Assembly (NCBI RefSeq): GCF_016907545.1
Contig: NZ_JAFBCD010000001.1
Coordinates: forward strand, 1,798,001 to 1,862,000
Length of the DNA: 64,000 bases
Origin: Paenarthrobacter ilicis
GTDB taxonomy: Bacteria; Actinomycetota; Actinomycetes; Actinomycetales; Micrococcaceae
Direction of reading: 5' to 3'
The notes under the pieces: generated by a model
The model's input: the letters and a program-made list of their open reading frames with translations, nothing else
Told to the model about the DNA's origin: nothing
Databases searched by the model: none
Program-made: the position numbers and the translations under genes
In this document: in pieces, positions 44,363-53,654 of the stretch
Numbering within the stretch: position 1 is the first letter of the stretch
Layout of the letters: every line of letters begins with the position of its first letter

Positions 44363-45361
44363 TTAGTGGGTGACGGAGAGAATTGCTTTTCCGCGGAAAC
44401 CTCCGGCGGCCAGGGACTGCAGCGCTTCCGGAGCTTGGTCAAAGGAGAAGGACTTTCCGACGATCGGGCGCACTGCTCCGGCGTCAACCAAGGCGGTGAT
44501 CCGGCGAAGCTGGTCTCCACTGGCGCGCATGAAGAGGAATTCGTAGCTGACGCCAAGTTTTCTGGCTTGCTTCCGGATCTTGCCGCTGAGGCCAGTGATT
44601 GCCAGGCGCACGATGGGGTTGAGGCCGGCTCGGCGGGCGAAGGCTGGATCGGGCGGGCCTGCGATCCCGATCGCTTTCCCGCCGGGTTTGAGGATGCGCA
44701 GGGATTTCTGCAGGGTTTCCCCTCCGAGGCTATCGAGGACCAGGTCGTACCCGCTCAGTAGCTGCCCGAAGTCCTGGGTGCGGTAGTCGATCACGACGTC
44801 GGCGCCGAGTTCCCGAACGAAGCCGGTGTTGGAGCTGCTGGCGGTGGTTGCTACGGTGGCCCCGAGATGTTTGGCGAGCTGGATGGCGATGGAACCCACC
44901 CCGCCAGCGCCGGCATGGATGAGAACTTTCTGCCCGGGGCGCACGTTGCCCTGTTCGACAAGAGCCTGCCAGGCAGTCAAGGCCACAAGAGGCAGCGAGC
45001 CGGCCTCTTCCATGCTGGCCGACAAGGGTTTGAGCGCCACGTCTTCCTCTGCAATGGCAATACGTTCAGCGAAAGTGCCAATGCGGCCCTGGTCGGGGCG
45101 GGCGCAGACTTCGTCGCCGGGTTTGAACCCTGTTACTTCTTTCCCGACGCTCAATACCGTACCGGCTACGTCGTTGCCGAGGATCAAGGGAAGCTTGTAA
45201 GGAAGGATCTGCCTGAACTCGCCCAGGCGGATTTTCTCGTCCAGCTGGTTCAGTCCGGCTGTGTGGACTTGCACCAGCACATCCCGATCCCCGGTGACAG
45301 GTTCAGCCACCTCCGCAGCACGCAGTGGTTGACCGTACTTGGTGATGACGAATGCTTGCAT
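44363..45361 (-). CDS. NADP-dependent quinone-oxidoreductase-like MDR protein
   Basis: The product has 332 residues. The GroES-like half is followed by a Rossmann half with AGAGGVGSIAIQLAKHLGA. The zinc-ligand cysteines of alcohol dehydrogenases are absent, so this is the zinc-free zeta-crystallin type. It probably reduces quinones or enones with NADPH. It lies 13 bases after the SDR gene and 48 bases before the hydrolase. Together they suggest detoxification of a reactive carbonyl compound. Confidence 0.88.
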   Translation of the reverse strand: MQAFVITKYGQPLRAAEVAEPVTGDRDVLVQVHTAGLNQLDEKIRLGEFRQILPYKLPLILGNDVAGTVLSVGKEVTGFKPGDEVCARPDQGRIGTFAERIAIAEEDVALKPLSASMEEAGSLPLVALTAWQALVEQGNVRPGQKVLIHAGAGGVGSIAIQLAKHLGATVATTASSSNTGFVRELGADVVIDYRTQDFGQLLSGYDLVLDSLGGETLQKSLRILKPGGKAIGIAGPPDPAFARRAGLNPIVRLAITGLSGKIRKQARKLGVSYEFLFMRASGDQLRRITALVDAGAVRPIVGKSFSFDQAPEALQSLAAGGFRGKAILSVTH

Positions 45362-45374
45362 AGCCTGCTGCCCC

Positions 45375-46097
45375 TTAAGCCTGAATGGACTTGCCGGCCG
45401 CAAGCTGGGGATAGAGCGCCTCGATCGGGGCGCTGAGGCCGGCCTTGAGTTGTACCGATGTCTCGTCGGCCAGAACCTCGTACTCACCGGCCTCCACGGC
45501 ATCCAGCACCGTGGCAACAAGCTCGGCCGGGTCCATCTTGGGATCGGTGGTATGTGCCGCCATCGCTGTGTCGACGTAGCCCACGTGAACGCCCACCACA
45601 TGGACGCCCTCGGGGGCGAGTTCCAGACGCAGTGAGTTGGTGGCTGACCAGAGGGCGGCCTTGGTGGCGCTGTAGATTCCGCCCACGGCGTACCAACTCA
45701 TGGCGGAATGGATGTCGACGATTGCGGAGTCCTTCTTGGCTGACAAGATCGGCGCGAACGCACGGGCCAAAAAGAGCGGGCCAAGGAAGTTTGTCTCCAC
45801 ATTGGCCCGAATTTCTTCGTCGGTGTGGCTCAGGATGCCTGGGGTTGCCACGGACGCTCCAGCGTTGTTGATCAAGACGGTGACGTCGCCGGCGGCGGCG
45901 ATAGCGGCCTGTATTGACGCCGGATCCGTGATGTCGAGTGTCAGCGGGATGATCCGCTCGTCCTCCCACGTCCGCGGAGTACGCGCGGTGGCATAGATCT
46001 TGCTGGCCCCCCGGGCCAAGGCCGTCTGGACGAAGTGGGTTCCGATTCCACCGTTGGCACCGGTAACGAGGACAACTGCTCCATTGAGTGAAGGCAT
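45375..46097 (-). CDS. short-chain dehydrogenase/reductase
   Basis: The product has 240 residues. TGANGGIG (12-19), NNAG (77-80) and the catalytic Ser131, Tyr142 and Lys146 (IYSATKA) are all intact, unlike in the SDR at 5295-6194. It is a classical cytoplasmic NAD(P)-dependent oxidoreductase of unknown substrate. It is the first gene of the TetR-controlled operon. Confidence 0.92.
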   Translation of the reverse strand: MPSLNGAVVLVTGANGGIGTHFVQTALARGASKIYATARTPRTWEDERIIPLTLDITDPASIQAAIAAAGDVTVLINNAGASVATPGILSHTDEEIRANVETNFLGPLFLARAFAPILSAKKDSAIVDIHSAMSWYAVGGIYSATKAALWSATNSLRLELAPEGVHVVGVHVGYVDTAMAAHTTDPKMDPAELVATVLDAVEAGEYEVLADETSVQLKAGLSAPIEALYPQLAAGKSIQA

Positions 46098-46130
46098 TTC
46101 ACGAACTTTCTTTCGAGGATTCTTGACTGA

Positions 46131-46154
46131 CTATACTCATAAGTGAATCCACTC
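46131..46154. promoter_or_regulatory. operator upstream of the SDR operon
   Basis: ACTCA, TAAG, TGAAT at 46135-46148 is a one-mismatch version of the TetR-gene operator, in the 92-bp gap before the SDR gene. Flanking bases (ATACTCA and CAG) also match the other site. Confidence 0.6.
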
Positions 46155-46189
46155 AGAAATTATTCCTGCCCACTTCAGTCGTTACTTCA

Positions 46190-47716
46190 TCACCGATCCT
46201 GGTGGTAGTAGTCAAAGCGTTCGATCACGATGCTGCCGCTGCTGGCCGCGAGTCCCAGAACACGGCCCGTGAAACCGCCAGCGACCTCCGTGGATAGGTA
46301 CCGGCCGTCAATTGTGGCCAGGGCGGTAGCATGCCCATCCTGTTCCAAGCCAAGAGTGACTTGGTCGGGGCCCGTATTCTTGCCAGGCAAGCCCGCAAAT
46401 GGTGAGTCGTTGCAGCTGATGACCAAGTGCAGTGCTTCAGCGGACGGTGCAATGTCCGTTGCAGCCACCACCTGCTCAAGAGGCCCGATCCGGGCCATGA
46501 CCCGGACCTGGCGGTTGGATGCTTCGAGGGCGTACCAGTGGGCCTCGTCGATTCTCAGAATGAATCGGACTCCCGCATCCTCCGGAATGATGACTGATGC
46601 GCGGGCGCTCCACGTGTGGCTGAGGACCCGTGTTGACAGTAGGGGAGTGCTGTTGGTCTGATGGTGGCCAATCACCAGACCGCCGGGAGAAGGTGCCGTG
46701 AACGCCGCTGGATCCTGGCCGGGTGCGATCCATCGATGGTGCAGGCCCCCGGAAGGAAAGGTGTCGGTGAAGGATAGGTCGTTGGCCGGTACCCGGTAGC
46801 GTTCTTGGAGGAAGTGCGGCCAGCCGCATTCCCATGAGATGCCGGCGAGGAACGTTTCCCTGCCCAGGACGTGATATCCAGGAACAACGCCGCGGGGGCG
46901 CACGCCCAAATAGACGGCGGCCCAGTCGCCGTCGGCTGTTTGGACCAGGTCGGCGTGACCAACATTCTGAACGGCCGCCGCCGTGCTGCGATGACTGAAC
47001 ACTGGGTTGGACGGGTGGGGCTCGAAGGGGCCCGCAGGACTGCTTGCCCGGCTTACCGTAACGGCGTGCCCGCGTTCAGTACCGCCTTCGGCCAACAGCA
47101 GGTACCACCAGCCGTCAATCTCATAGAGATGCGGGCCTTCGGGGTAGGCCAGTCCTGACCCCTGCCACAGCTTTCGGGGAGACTCCAGGAGCCGGCCGGC
47201 GTCAGGGTCCAGTCGCGCCTGGACGATTCCGGACTCATTATCTGCAGGACCGAACCCCACCCACGTGAGATAGCACGTGCCGTCGGCATCCCAGGCAATG
47301 TCCGGATCAATGCCCAACGTTCCCGGTATCTGAACGGGCTCGCTCCATGGACCTGCGGCTGATGCAGCCCTCAGCAGCAGGTGGCCGCCCCCAAGATCGC
47401 TCATGTTGGTGGTGACGAACCAGAATTCACCACCGTGGTGCCTCAGCGTGGATCCGAAGATTCCGCCGGAGGAGCGCCCGTCGCCAACTGCGAACTGGCT
47501 CCTGCGGGTGAGGATATTCCCGATGTGGCCCCACGTTACAAGGTCCCGGCTATGGAATATCGGTGCGCCCGGAAAATACTCGAAGCTTGATGCAGCAAGA
47601 AAATAGTCGTCGCCCACCCTGCAGATGGTGGGATCGGGGTGGAAACCAGGAATGACTGGCGTTGTGGCCGCTGATCGCGTGTCCCACTGAACCTGTTTGA
47701 TCGCATTCTCCACCAT
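46190..47716 (-). CDS. glycoside hydrolase family 43
   Basis: The product has 508 residues. The five-bladed propeller has the three catalytic carboxylates in place: Asp in PGFHPDPTICRV, Asp in TLGIDPDIAWD and Glu in LAYPEGPHLYE. A C-terminal beta-sandwich of about 190 residues follows, as in GH43 beta-xylosidases. It releases xylose or arabinose from plant oligosaccharides. No signal peptide is present. Its ATG has GGAG 5 bases before it. It follows the GH78 gene by 125 bases in the same direction. Confidence 0.9.
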   Translation of the reverse strand: MVENAIKQVQWDTRSAATTPVIPGFHPDPTICRVGDDYFLAASSFEYFPGAPIFHSRDLVTWGHIGNILTRRSQFAVGDGRSSGGIFGSTLRHHGGEFWFVTTNMSDLGGGHLLLRAASAAGPWSEPVQIPGTLGIDPDIAWDADGTCYLTWVGFGPADNESGIVQARLDPDAGRLLESPRKLWQGSGLAYPEGPHLYEIDGWWYLLLAEGGTERGHAVTVSRASSPAGPFEPHPSNPVFSHRSTAAAVQNVGHADLVQTADGDWAAVYLGVRPRGVVPGYHVLGRETFLAGISWECGWPHFLQERYRVPANDLSFTDTFPSGGLHHRWIAPGQDPAAFTAPSPGGLVIGHHQTNSTPLLSTRVLSHTWSARASVIIPEDAGVRFILRIDEAHWYALEASNRQVRVMARIGPLEQVVAATDIAPSAEALHLVISCNDSPFAGLPGKNTGPDQVTLGLEQDGHATALATIDGRYLSTEVAGGFTGRVLGLAASSGSIVIERFDYYHQDR

Positions 47717-47841
47717 TGATGCTCCGTCTGTAGCCTGGGGTCCGTCCGGCGACGGAGTTCGACTCCAACGCTACAAACGCACACCTCCCGCCCCATCGGC
47801 ACTTTCATTGGTTGGAATACCCGTGTGGGTCTTGAAGGTCG

Positions 47842-50217
47842 TCAGCGCCTTTGAGTACTTAAGACTGTGCGGAAATCATGCGCACCGGCGGGCATCGCAT
47901 GAGAGCTTCCATCCGGCAGGTCGACGACAGCCGTTACTCCTTCCGGGATCCCGACGTGCAGGGCAAAAAGATCCCCATCCAGGGTCCAGGCGCTGCTGAT
48001 GCGGCCTCTAACGGTCTCGACGGCGGCGCTTGCCGAGGTAATGCCGCCGCCGGGCCGCGGTGCAATGGTCACTGCACGGTATGCCGCTGAATGCTCCGGC
48101 TGGCGGATGCCCGCTATGTGGGTGTAGAAAAATGAAGCGACGGCGCCCTTGCTGTAGTGGTTGAGTGAACCGCGGGCCTCGCCGCCGGATACCCCGTCCC
48201 ACCATTCCCACATGGTGGTTGCCCCGGCGTCGAGCATTCCAAGCCAGGAGGGACTTCCGGCGTTAAGCAGGAGATCGTAGGCGACGTTGAGGTAGCCGTG
48301 GTGGGCCAGTGTGGGCAGCAGGAGGCCGGTGGCGAGGAAGCCCGTGCCCAGCCGGTTTCCGTTCGCGCGGATGAGCTCCACAAGCCTGCCGGCGGTCAAC
48401 GGAGCGAGCCCATCGGGAACCAGCCCGAAGGCCAGTGCACGGACGTAGTGCCCTTGCGACTCTTCCCACAGCCGGCCTCCGGCGTCGAGGTATTCGGCCT
48501 GCCAGGCCGTGCGGACGTTGGTGGCCAGCGAGCCGTAGTGGGCTGCGGCCCCGGAGGCACCGAGGACGGTGGCCGCCTTTGACAGGAGGAGAGCGGACCT
48601 GTGCAAGTAGGCCGTGGCTACGATGCCGTGGTCCCGCGAAGGGTCCGGATTGGGCGGGGTGTCCGGCTCAAGCCATTCACCGAAGTGGAAGCCTGTGTCC
48701 CACACATAGCGTTCGTGGGCCAGGGGTGCGGGGCGTGCTGCCGCCCGCTGGGGGTGACGCCCACTGGCGGCTGCTCCGGCCGCGTAGTCAACCCATGAGC
48801 ACATGGAGGGAAAGGCGTCGGACAGGACTTGTTTTTCTCCATAGGCCCGCCAAAGTGACCATGGAACAAAAACTGCGGCGTCACCCCAGCCTGCCGAACC
48901 GGTGGCGAGGTCTTCGAAGAAATTTCCGGAGGGACCATTGCCGGCGGGGTTGGGAACTATCGTAGGCACTCGACCATCGGGCCACTGGTCGGCAGCAAGA
49001 TCCTGGAGCCACTTGGCGCTGAATCCGGAAACGTCGAACATCAACGCAGCGGTGTCTACAAAAACCTGCCAATCACCGGTGAAACCGGACCTTTCACGCT
49101 GCGGGCAGTCCGTGGGGACATCACAAGCATTGCCCCGGAAGCTCCAGCGGATGGCATCGTGAAGGGCGTTCAACCGTGGATCGCTGCATTCAAACGTGCC
49201 GGTGCTTTTCAGGTCGGTATGGACAACGACGGCGGTGATCGCTTCGGCGGTCAACGGAACGGAATTGCCTTCCACCTGGACGTAGCGAAAACCGTGGGTG
49301 GTGTGGCGTGGCTCGAAGACATCGCCCTCCCGGCCTGCCGAGGTCACCACGTCCAGCTGCCCTGCGGGGAGGAGTGTCTTGGTGGCGAAGTCGAAGGCTT
49401 GGAGATGATCCGTGGACACCAGCCCGGCCTGGTCAAGGAATTCTCCGTGAAGCAGCGTCATGGACGTTCCTGCGGGGCCGAGTTCTTTCAAGCGGATCCA
49501 TCCGTTGATGTTCTGGCCGAAGTCCACCACCGTGCGGTTTGGCGCAGGAAATGTTAAGCACACTGGTGGGAGTTCTTCGATACGCCGAACAGGTGGTGTC
49601 ATGTGCCGCACAAACCTTGCCCTGTTCTCATACAGCCCGCCGCTGCGGGGTATCACGGGTGACCAACCTCCCGGCGTCCGGGTGTCTCCCGGAGTGGATG
49701 GCAGCCGGAAGTCGACCCCCTGACCGTCCATGAGGTCGGCGCGGATGATGTGGCTCTCGCGGGACTCCCACGTCGGTTGCGTTGTGAAGAGGGTCCGCCT
49801 GGGTGTGAGGGCGGATGCAAGGAACGCCGTCTCAGCGCCAAAACCGTCTGCCCGGCGCTCGAAGCCGTGCCTGCCACGAAACCACCCGTCTGAAATCAGG
49901 GCGGAAACGGTGTTGTCGCCATGGATCAAGAGATCGGTGACGTCCCACGACTGGACCTGCAGGCGCCTCCGGTACGACGTGAAGCCGGGCGTGAGTTCGT
50001 GGTCGCCAACGCGATGATCGTTGACGAACAACTCGTAAATGCCGTGCGCGGTCGCATGGATGATTGTCCGCCCATCCTCGCGGGTCCACGTGAACCTCCC
50101 GCGAAGCCAGTACGCGGGACGCCCGCCGGGCTTCGCGGGGTGCTCTTCTGCAGGTGATATCCACACGGCGTCACGGAGCGAATCCTGCGGCGAGGGGGCA
50201 AAGAAAGGGTCAGTCAA
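47842..50217 (-). CDS. alpha-L-rhamnosidase, glycoside hydrolase family 78
   Basis: The product is about 791 residues. TTG at 50217 is preferred over a GTG at 50244 because GGAGGAG ends 5 bases before it. N-terminal beta-sandwich domains precede the (alpha/alpha)6 barrel. The conserved block DVPTDCPQRERSGFTGDW holds the catalytic acid region (about residues 366-382), and MWEWWDG the second carboxylate. It removes terminal rhamnose from plant flavonoid or pectin glycosides, inside the cell since no signal peptide is visible. It is divergent from a TetR gene with a palindromic operator between. Confidence 0.9.
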   Translation of the reverse strand: MTDPFFAPSPQDSLRDAVWISPAEEHPAKPGGRPAYWLRGRFTWTREDGRTIIHATAHGIYELFVNDHRVGDHELTPGFTSYRRRLQVQSWDVTDLLIHGDNTVSALISDGWFRGRHGFERRADGFGAETAFLASALTPRRTLFTTQPTWESRESHIIRADLMDGQGVDFRLPSTPGDTRTPGGWSPVIPRSGGLYENRARFVRHMTPPVRRIEELPPVCLTFPAPNRTVVDFGQNINGWIRLKELGPAGTSMTLLHGEFLDQAGLVSTDHLQAFDFATKTLLPAGQLDVVTSAGREGDVFEPRHTTHGFRYVQVEGNSVPLTAEAITAVVVHTDLKSTGTFECSDPRLNALHDAIRWSFRGNACDVPTDCPQRERSGFTGDWQVFVDTAALMFDVSGFSAKWLQDLAADQWPDGRVPTIVPNPAGNGPSGNFFEDLATGSAGWGDAAVFVPWSLWRAYGEKQVLSDAFPSMCSWVDYAAGAAASGRHPQRAAARPAPLAHERYVWDTGFHFGEWLEPDTPPNPDPSRDHGIVATAYLHRSALLLSKAATVLGASGAAAHYGSLATNVRTAWQAEYLDAGGRLWEESQGHYVRALAFGLVPDGLAPLTAGRLVELIRANGNRLGTGFLATGLLLPTLAHHGYLNVAYDLLLNAGSPSWLGMLDAGATTMWEWWDGVSGGEARGSLNHYSKGAVASFFYTHIAGIRQPEHSAAYRAVTIAPRPGGGITSASAAVETVRGRISSAWTLDGDLFALHVGIPEGVTAVVDLPDGSSHAMPAGAHDFRTVLSTQRR

Positions 50218-50274
50218 GGAAACTCCTCCGTGAAAAGCAGGCACCTTTGCTGCTTCCCGCTCATGCTAAACCAT

Positions 50275-50298
50275 AAAAACCGAGTATGCACTGTTTTT
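50275..50298. promoter_or_regulatory. palindromic operator between GH78 and TetR genes
   Basis: AAAAAC at 50275-50280 and GTTTTT at 50293-50298 flank a 12-base partly symmetric centre; 18 of 24 positions obey the dyad. It lies at or upstream of the -35 of the TetR gene. Confidence 0.65.
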
Positions 50299-50329
50299 CT
50301 GATTCGCCGGTAATGGCTACCCTGTGAAG

Positions 50330-50977
50330 ATGCGGGTTCGGCGAAAAACTGGAAGCTATGAGGTAGGGCGTGCCAAACGTGCCGAGATACTGGACGTCGC
50401 CTCCCGTCTTTTCGGCAGCTCCGGCTACCACAAGGTGCCCCTCTCTCAGGTGGCTGCGGACGTAGGGCTCAGTGAAAGCGGCCTGCTGCACCACTTCCGT
50501 TCCAAAAGGCACCTGCTGCTGGCAGTGGCGGAGCGCCGGTTGGAACAGACTGCCACATGGTGGGGCAGGCGGCGGCCTGAGGGTGCCCCGGATCCCCTGG
50601 AGGTATTCAGGGGCATGGTTGAGTCCACGCGCGAGCTGGCCAAGGAACCTGGGCTCATTGAACTGTTTGTCCTGATTTCGGCCGAGGCTGCCGATGCCAC
50701 AACACCTGCGCACCAGTTGTACGCCTCGTGGTACCAGCGCGCCGTGGACGAAACGGCGCAACGACTGGCCGCGGGTGTAGAGCGGGGTGACCTGCTGCCC
50801 GGCACGGACGTCAGTGGATGCGCCAGGGAGATCATTGCCGTCAGCGACGGGCTGCAACTGCAGTGGGTACTCTCAGGGGGGCAGTTGGACCTCGTGGAGG
50901 CCGTCCGTGACTATTCCCGCCGGTTGGCACGCGCACTCTTGGCGCCGGAACACGTGGACGGCGCCAACGCTCTTTAG
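50330..50977 (+). CDS. TetR-family regulator of the rhamnosidase locus
   Basis: The product has 215 residues from ATG at 50330; a GTG at 50324 is an alternative. TACCCT sits 6 bases before the ATG, so a leaderless start is likely. The HTH is VPLSQVAADVGLSESGLLHHFRSKRHLL (about 36-62). The TetR_C-like half is typical in length. It is divergent from the GH78 gene with a 24-bp dyad between them, so it probably represses the GH78-GH43 unit. Its stop overlaps the convergent IclR stop by 4 bases. Confidence 0.85.
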   Translation: MRVRRKTGSYEVGRAKRAEILDVASRLFGSSGYHKVPLSQVAADVGLSESGLLHHFRSKRHLLLAVAERRLEQTATWWGRRRPEGAPDPLEVFRGMVESTRELAKEPGLIELFVLISAEAADATTPAHQLYASWYQRAVDETAQRLAAGVERGDLLPGTDVSGCAREIIAVSDGLQLQWVLSGGQLDLVEAVRDYSRRLARALLAPEHVDGANAL

Positions 50978-51798
50978 CGCATCCGTACACTCTCGCTGGG
51001 GCCGGGGTTGTGTCCCAGGTTTCGCGACACCGCCCTCGCGGTGGCCCGTACCGCAGGAGCCAACGCGTTGGGTGGCGTTGCGCCATCCGGAACCACGATC
51101 GACAGTGCCGCCACTACGGACCCTTCGGCACCGAAAATCGGCGACGCGACGGAGACGGTACGCGAGGGTGCTGACCGTCGGATCATGGCCAGCCCGGTTC
51201 TGCGGACATCGGACAGCGTGCGTCGCAGCTCCCCTTCAGTCAGCGAGTCGACGCCCACTTCGGCGTCGGGCGGCTGGTTGATGACCAACTCCTGAAAGTC
51301 GGCGTCCGCGCCGGACAACAGGACCAGGCCCACCGCCGTCGACCTTAGGGGAGCACGTCCACCGACTCGGTAGGCGACTTCCGTTGCCTCCTTGGACGAC
51401 AACCGCTCGATCAGGACGGCGTCGTTCTTATCGCGCACGGCAAGAAGTACGTGATGTCGCGTCACGGCGAAGAGGTCCTCAAGGTATGGCAGTGCGATCT
51501 CCCGGACACCGTGCCCGCGCGGTGACAGCGACGCTACCTCCCACAATCTGACCCCCACAACGTACCGTCCGTCCTCAAGGCGTTCCAAGGCCCCCCAAGC
51601 CACAAGGCGGGCGATCAGGCGCAGCGCAGTGGGGGCCGGCATATCGGCGAGTCTCGCCATTTCGGATAGCGTCAAGGCGCGACGCCGGTCGCTGAAGACG
51701 GCGAGCAGGCTCAGCGCGCGGTCAATGACAGGTTCGCCCTGCTTGGGACGCTTGCCGCGGAGCGGCTTTTCCGTCTGGTTCCCATCGTTGACCCCCAT
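50974..51798 (-). CDS. IclR-family regulator
   Basis: The product has 274 residues. It begins with basic residues, then the winged HTH (ALTLSEMARLADMPAPTALRLIARLVAWGALERL, about 40-75), then the IclR effector domain with GRAPLRSTAVGLVLLSG. It is divergent from the 52035-64000 uptake and catabolic operon and presumably controls it in response to an aromatic or ester metabolite. Confidence 0.9.
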   Translation of the reverse strand: MGVNDGNQTEKPLRGKRPKQGEPVIDRALSLLAVFSDRRRALTLSEMARLADMPAPTALRLIARLVAWGALERLEDGRYVVGVRLWEVASLSPRGHGVREIALPYLEDLFAVTRHHVLLAVRDKNDAVLIERLSSKEATEVAYRVGGRAPLRSTAVGLVLLSGADADFQELVINQPPDAEVGVDSLTEGELRRTLSDVRRTGLAMIRRSAPSRTVSVASPIFGAEGSVVAALSIVVPDGATPPNALAPAVRATARAVSRNLGHNPGPSESVRMR

Positions 51799-51846
51799 GG
51801 GCGATGAATCCTTTCAAGCGTGCGAGTGACTTCCACCACAATACTG

Positions 51847-51861
51847 TTTCAACCAATGAAA
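51847..51861. promoter_or_regulatory. candidate IclR operator
   Basis: TTTCA, ACCAA, TGAAA: a 15-bp dyad 48 bases from the IclR start in the 236-bp divergent region. Confidence 0.45.
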
Positions 51862-52034
51862 TTCACGTGGGGGTAAGTGCTGCCCGCCTACGACTCTTGA
51901 AGAAGCCGGTTACCGGAAGCCATCTGACGAGAGGGCGCCGACGGATCGGCCCGATCAGGTCACAGCCGACCACGTTCAGGCCCCCGGTCCCACATCTCGA
52001 TTCCGATTCCATCACGAATGCGAAGGCGCAGCAC

Positions 52035-53591
52035 ATGAATCTCCTCACCTCACCTGCACGTCGGAGCGCGGCCGTCCTGGCCGGGGCGCTCCTTCTCGGA
52101 TCCCTGACAGCCTGCGGCGGCGGTACAGCAGCAACGTCCTCCGTGGACAAGAGCACGCTGACCATTGCCACAGACAGCGACAGCGCGTCGTTCGGCTACG
52201 ACCCCTTGCGGGTCTCGGATGCCCAACGGCAGTTCTTCGAAGGCTTGTACGAGAATCTGATGACCCTGCAGCCTGACGGCAGTGTGGGTCCGGGCCTGGC
52301 GAAGGACTTCAGCTACAACGCGGACAATACAGTCCTCACGCTGACCCTCAAGGAAGGTGTGACCTTCACGGACGGCTCCACCCTGGATGCCGCGCTGGTC
52401 AAGGCCAACCTGGATCGACGCAGCGATACCGCGCTCAGTGCTTACTCAGCAATCGCCAAGGGCGGAGCGCAGGAGATTGCCTCTGTTGACGTGGTCAATC
52501 CCACCCAGGTGGCCATCACGTTCGCCAAGGCCCAGCCCGGCTTCGAAAAGAACCTCACCTCCACCTTGGGCATGATCGTGGGCAAGAACGCTGTGACGGA
52601 CACTGCCAGCCTGGCCACGACACCGGACGGTTCCGGCCCTTACACGCTGGACAGTGCCACCACCGTCAAGGGCAACAAGTACGTCTTCACCAAGAACGAG
52701 AAGAACACGGATGCCTCCAAGTACCCTTACAACAAGATCACGTTCAGCGTCATCATGGACCCGCAGGCCCGTGCCAACGCGCTGGTGTCCGGCCAGGCGG
52801 ATGTTGCATCCCTGACCTCGCCCACCGTGGACTTCGCAAAGTCCAAGGGTGTGGGCGTGTCCCAAATCGGCGGCACCGTCCAGACCATGATCTCTTTCGA
52901 CAAGACCGGGAAGACCGCGCCGGCCTTCGCCAGCGAGAAGGTGCGCCAGGCCTTCCAGTACGCCATCAACCGCAAGGCACTGGTGGATGCCCTCCACAAG
53001 GGCGATATCCCGGCGTGGAACGCATTGCCCAAGGACTCGGCAGGGTTCACTGATGAACTGAATACCAAGTATGCCTATGATCCCGCCAAGGCAAAGAGCC
53101 TCCTGGCCGAGGCCGGTTATGGGAGCGGCTTTGACTTCACCATCATTGCCGGAGCCCAGACGCAAACGGATCTTCAAGCAGTGCAGAAGGACTTGGCGGC
53201 CGTCGGAATCACCATGAACGTGAAGCTTGCAGCCTCCACGGATGAGGCATTCGCCGCGGTGGCAACCACGCCGCTGGGGTACTCCCCGCTGGGTTGGGAC
53301 AACCCGGTCGGCCTCATGTACGGCGCAATCCTGAATGGCTTCACCAATGTTCAGAAAGCAACGGACGAGCAACTGAGCGCAGCGACCGCAGAGGTTGCCG
53401 CTGCCAAGGATGACGCCTCCAGGAAGGCCGCGCTCACCAAGCTCAACACCCGCTTGGTGGAGTCCGGCTGGATGATCCCGCTCTATGAGTCACTGACCAA
53501 CCAGGGCTACAACACCAAGAAGGTCCAGCAGGTGAAGTTCGCCGGAAGCAACGTGTACCCGCTGCTGTCCTCGTACGCACCCACCAACTGA
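52035..53591 (+). CDS. ABC transporter solute-binding lipoprotein, family 5
   Basis: The product has 518 residues. ATG at 52035 starts a signal peptide ending LGSLTAC (Cys27); the longer frame upstream would bury it. SBP_bac_5 blocks include LKEGVTFTDGSTLDAALVKANLD and KVRQAFQYAINRKALVDAL. It delivers its ligand to the permeases encoded next. Only moderately similar to the binding protein at 37459, it is likely for a different substrate, perhaps the ester or amide handled by the esterases downstream. Confidence 0.92.
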   Translation: MNLLTSPARRSAAVLAGALLLGSLTACGGGTAATSSVDKSTLTIATDSDSASFGYDPLRVSDAQRQFFEGLYENLMTLQPDGSVGPGLAKDFSYNADNTVLTLTLKEGVTFTDGSTLDAALVKANLDRRSDTALSAYSAIAKGGAQEIASVDVVNPTQVAITFAKAQPGFEKNLTSTLGMIVGKNAVTDTASLATTPDGSGPYTLDSATTVKGNKYVFTKNEKNTDASKYPYNKITFSVIMDPQARANALVSGQADVASLTSPTVDFAKSKGVGVSQIGGTVQTMISFDKTGKTAPAFASEKVRQAFQYAINRKALVDALHKGDIPAWNALPKDSAGFTDELNTKYAYDPAKAKSLLAEAGYGSGFDFTIIAGAQTQTDLQAVQKDLAAVGITMNVKLAASTDEAFAAVATTPLGYSPLGWDNPVGLMYGAILNGFTNVQKATDEQLSAATAEVAAAKDDASRKAALTKLNTRLVESGWMIPLYESLTNQGYNTKKVQQVKFAGSNVYPLLSSYAPTN

Positions 53592-53600
53592 TCCACCAAT

Positions 53601-53636
53601 GACCGGGTGCCAATTCTGCGGAACTGGCACCCGGTC
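53601..53636 (+). promoter_or_regulatory. intercistronic hairpin after the binding-protein gene
   Basis: GACCGGGTGCCA and TGGCACCCGGTC form a perfect 12-bp stem with a 12-base loop, right after the stop and 18 bases before the next start codon. Such hairpins typically stabilise the upstream message or reduce read-through, giving more binding protein than permease. Confidence 0.75.
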
Positions 53637-53654
53637 CGACCAATGGAGGTCACC

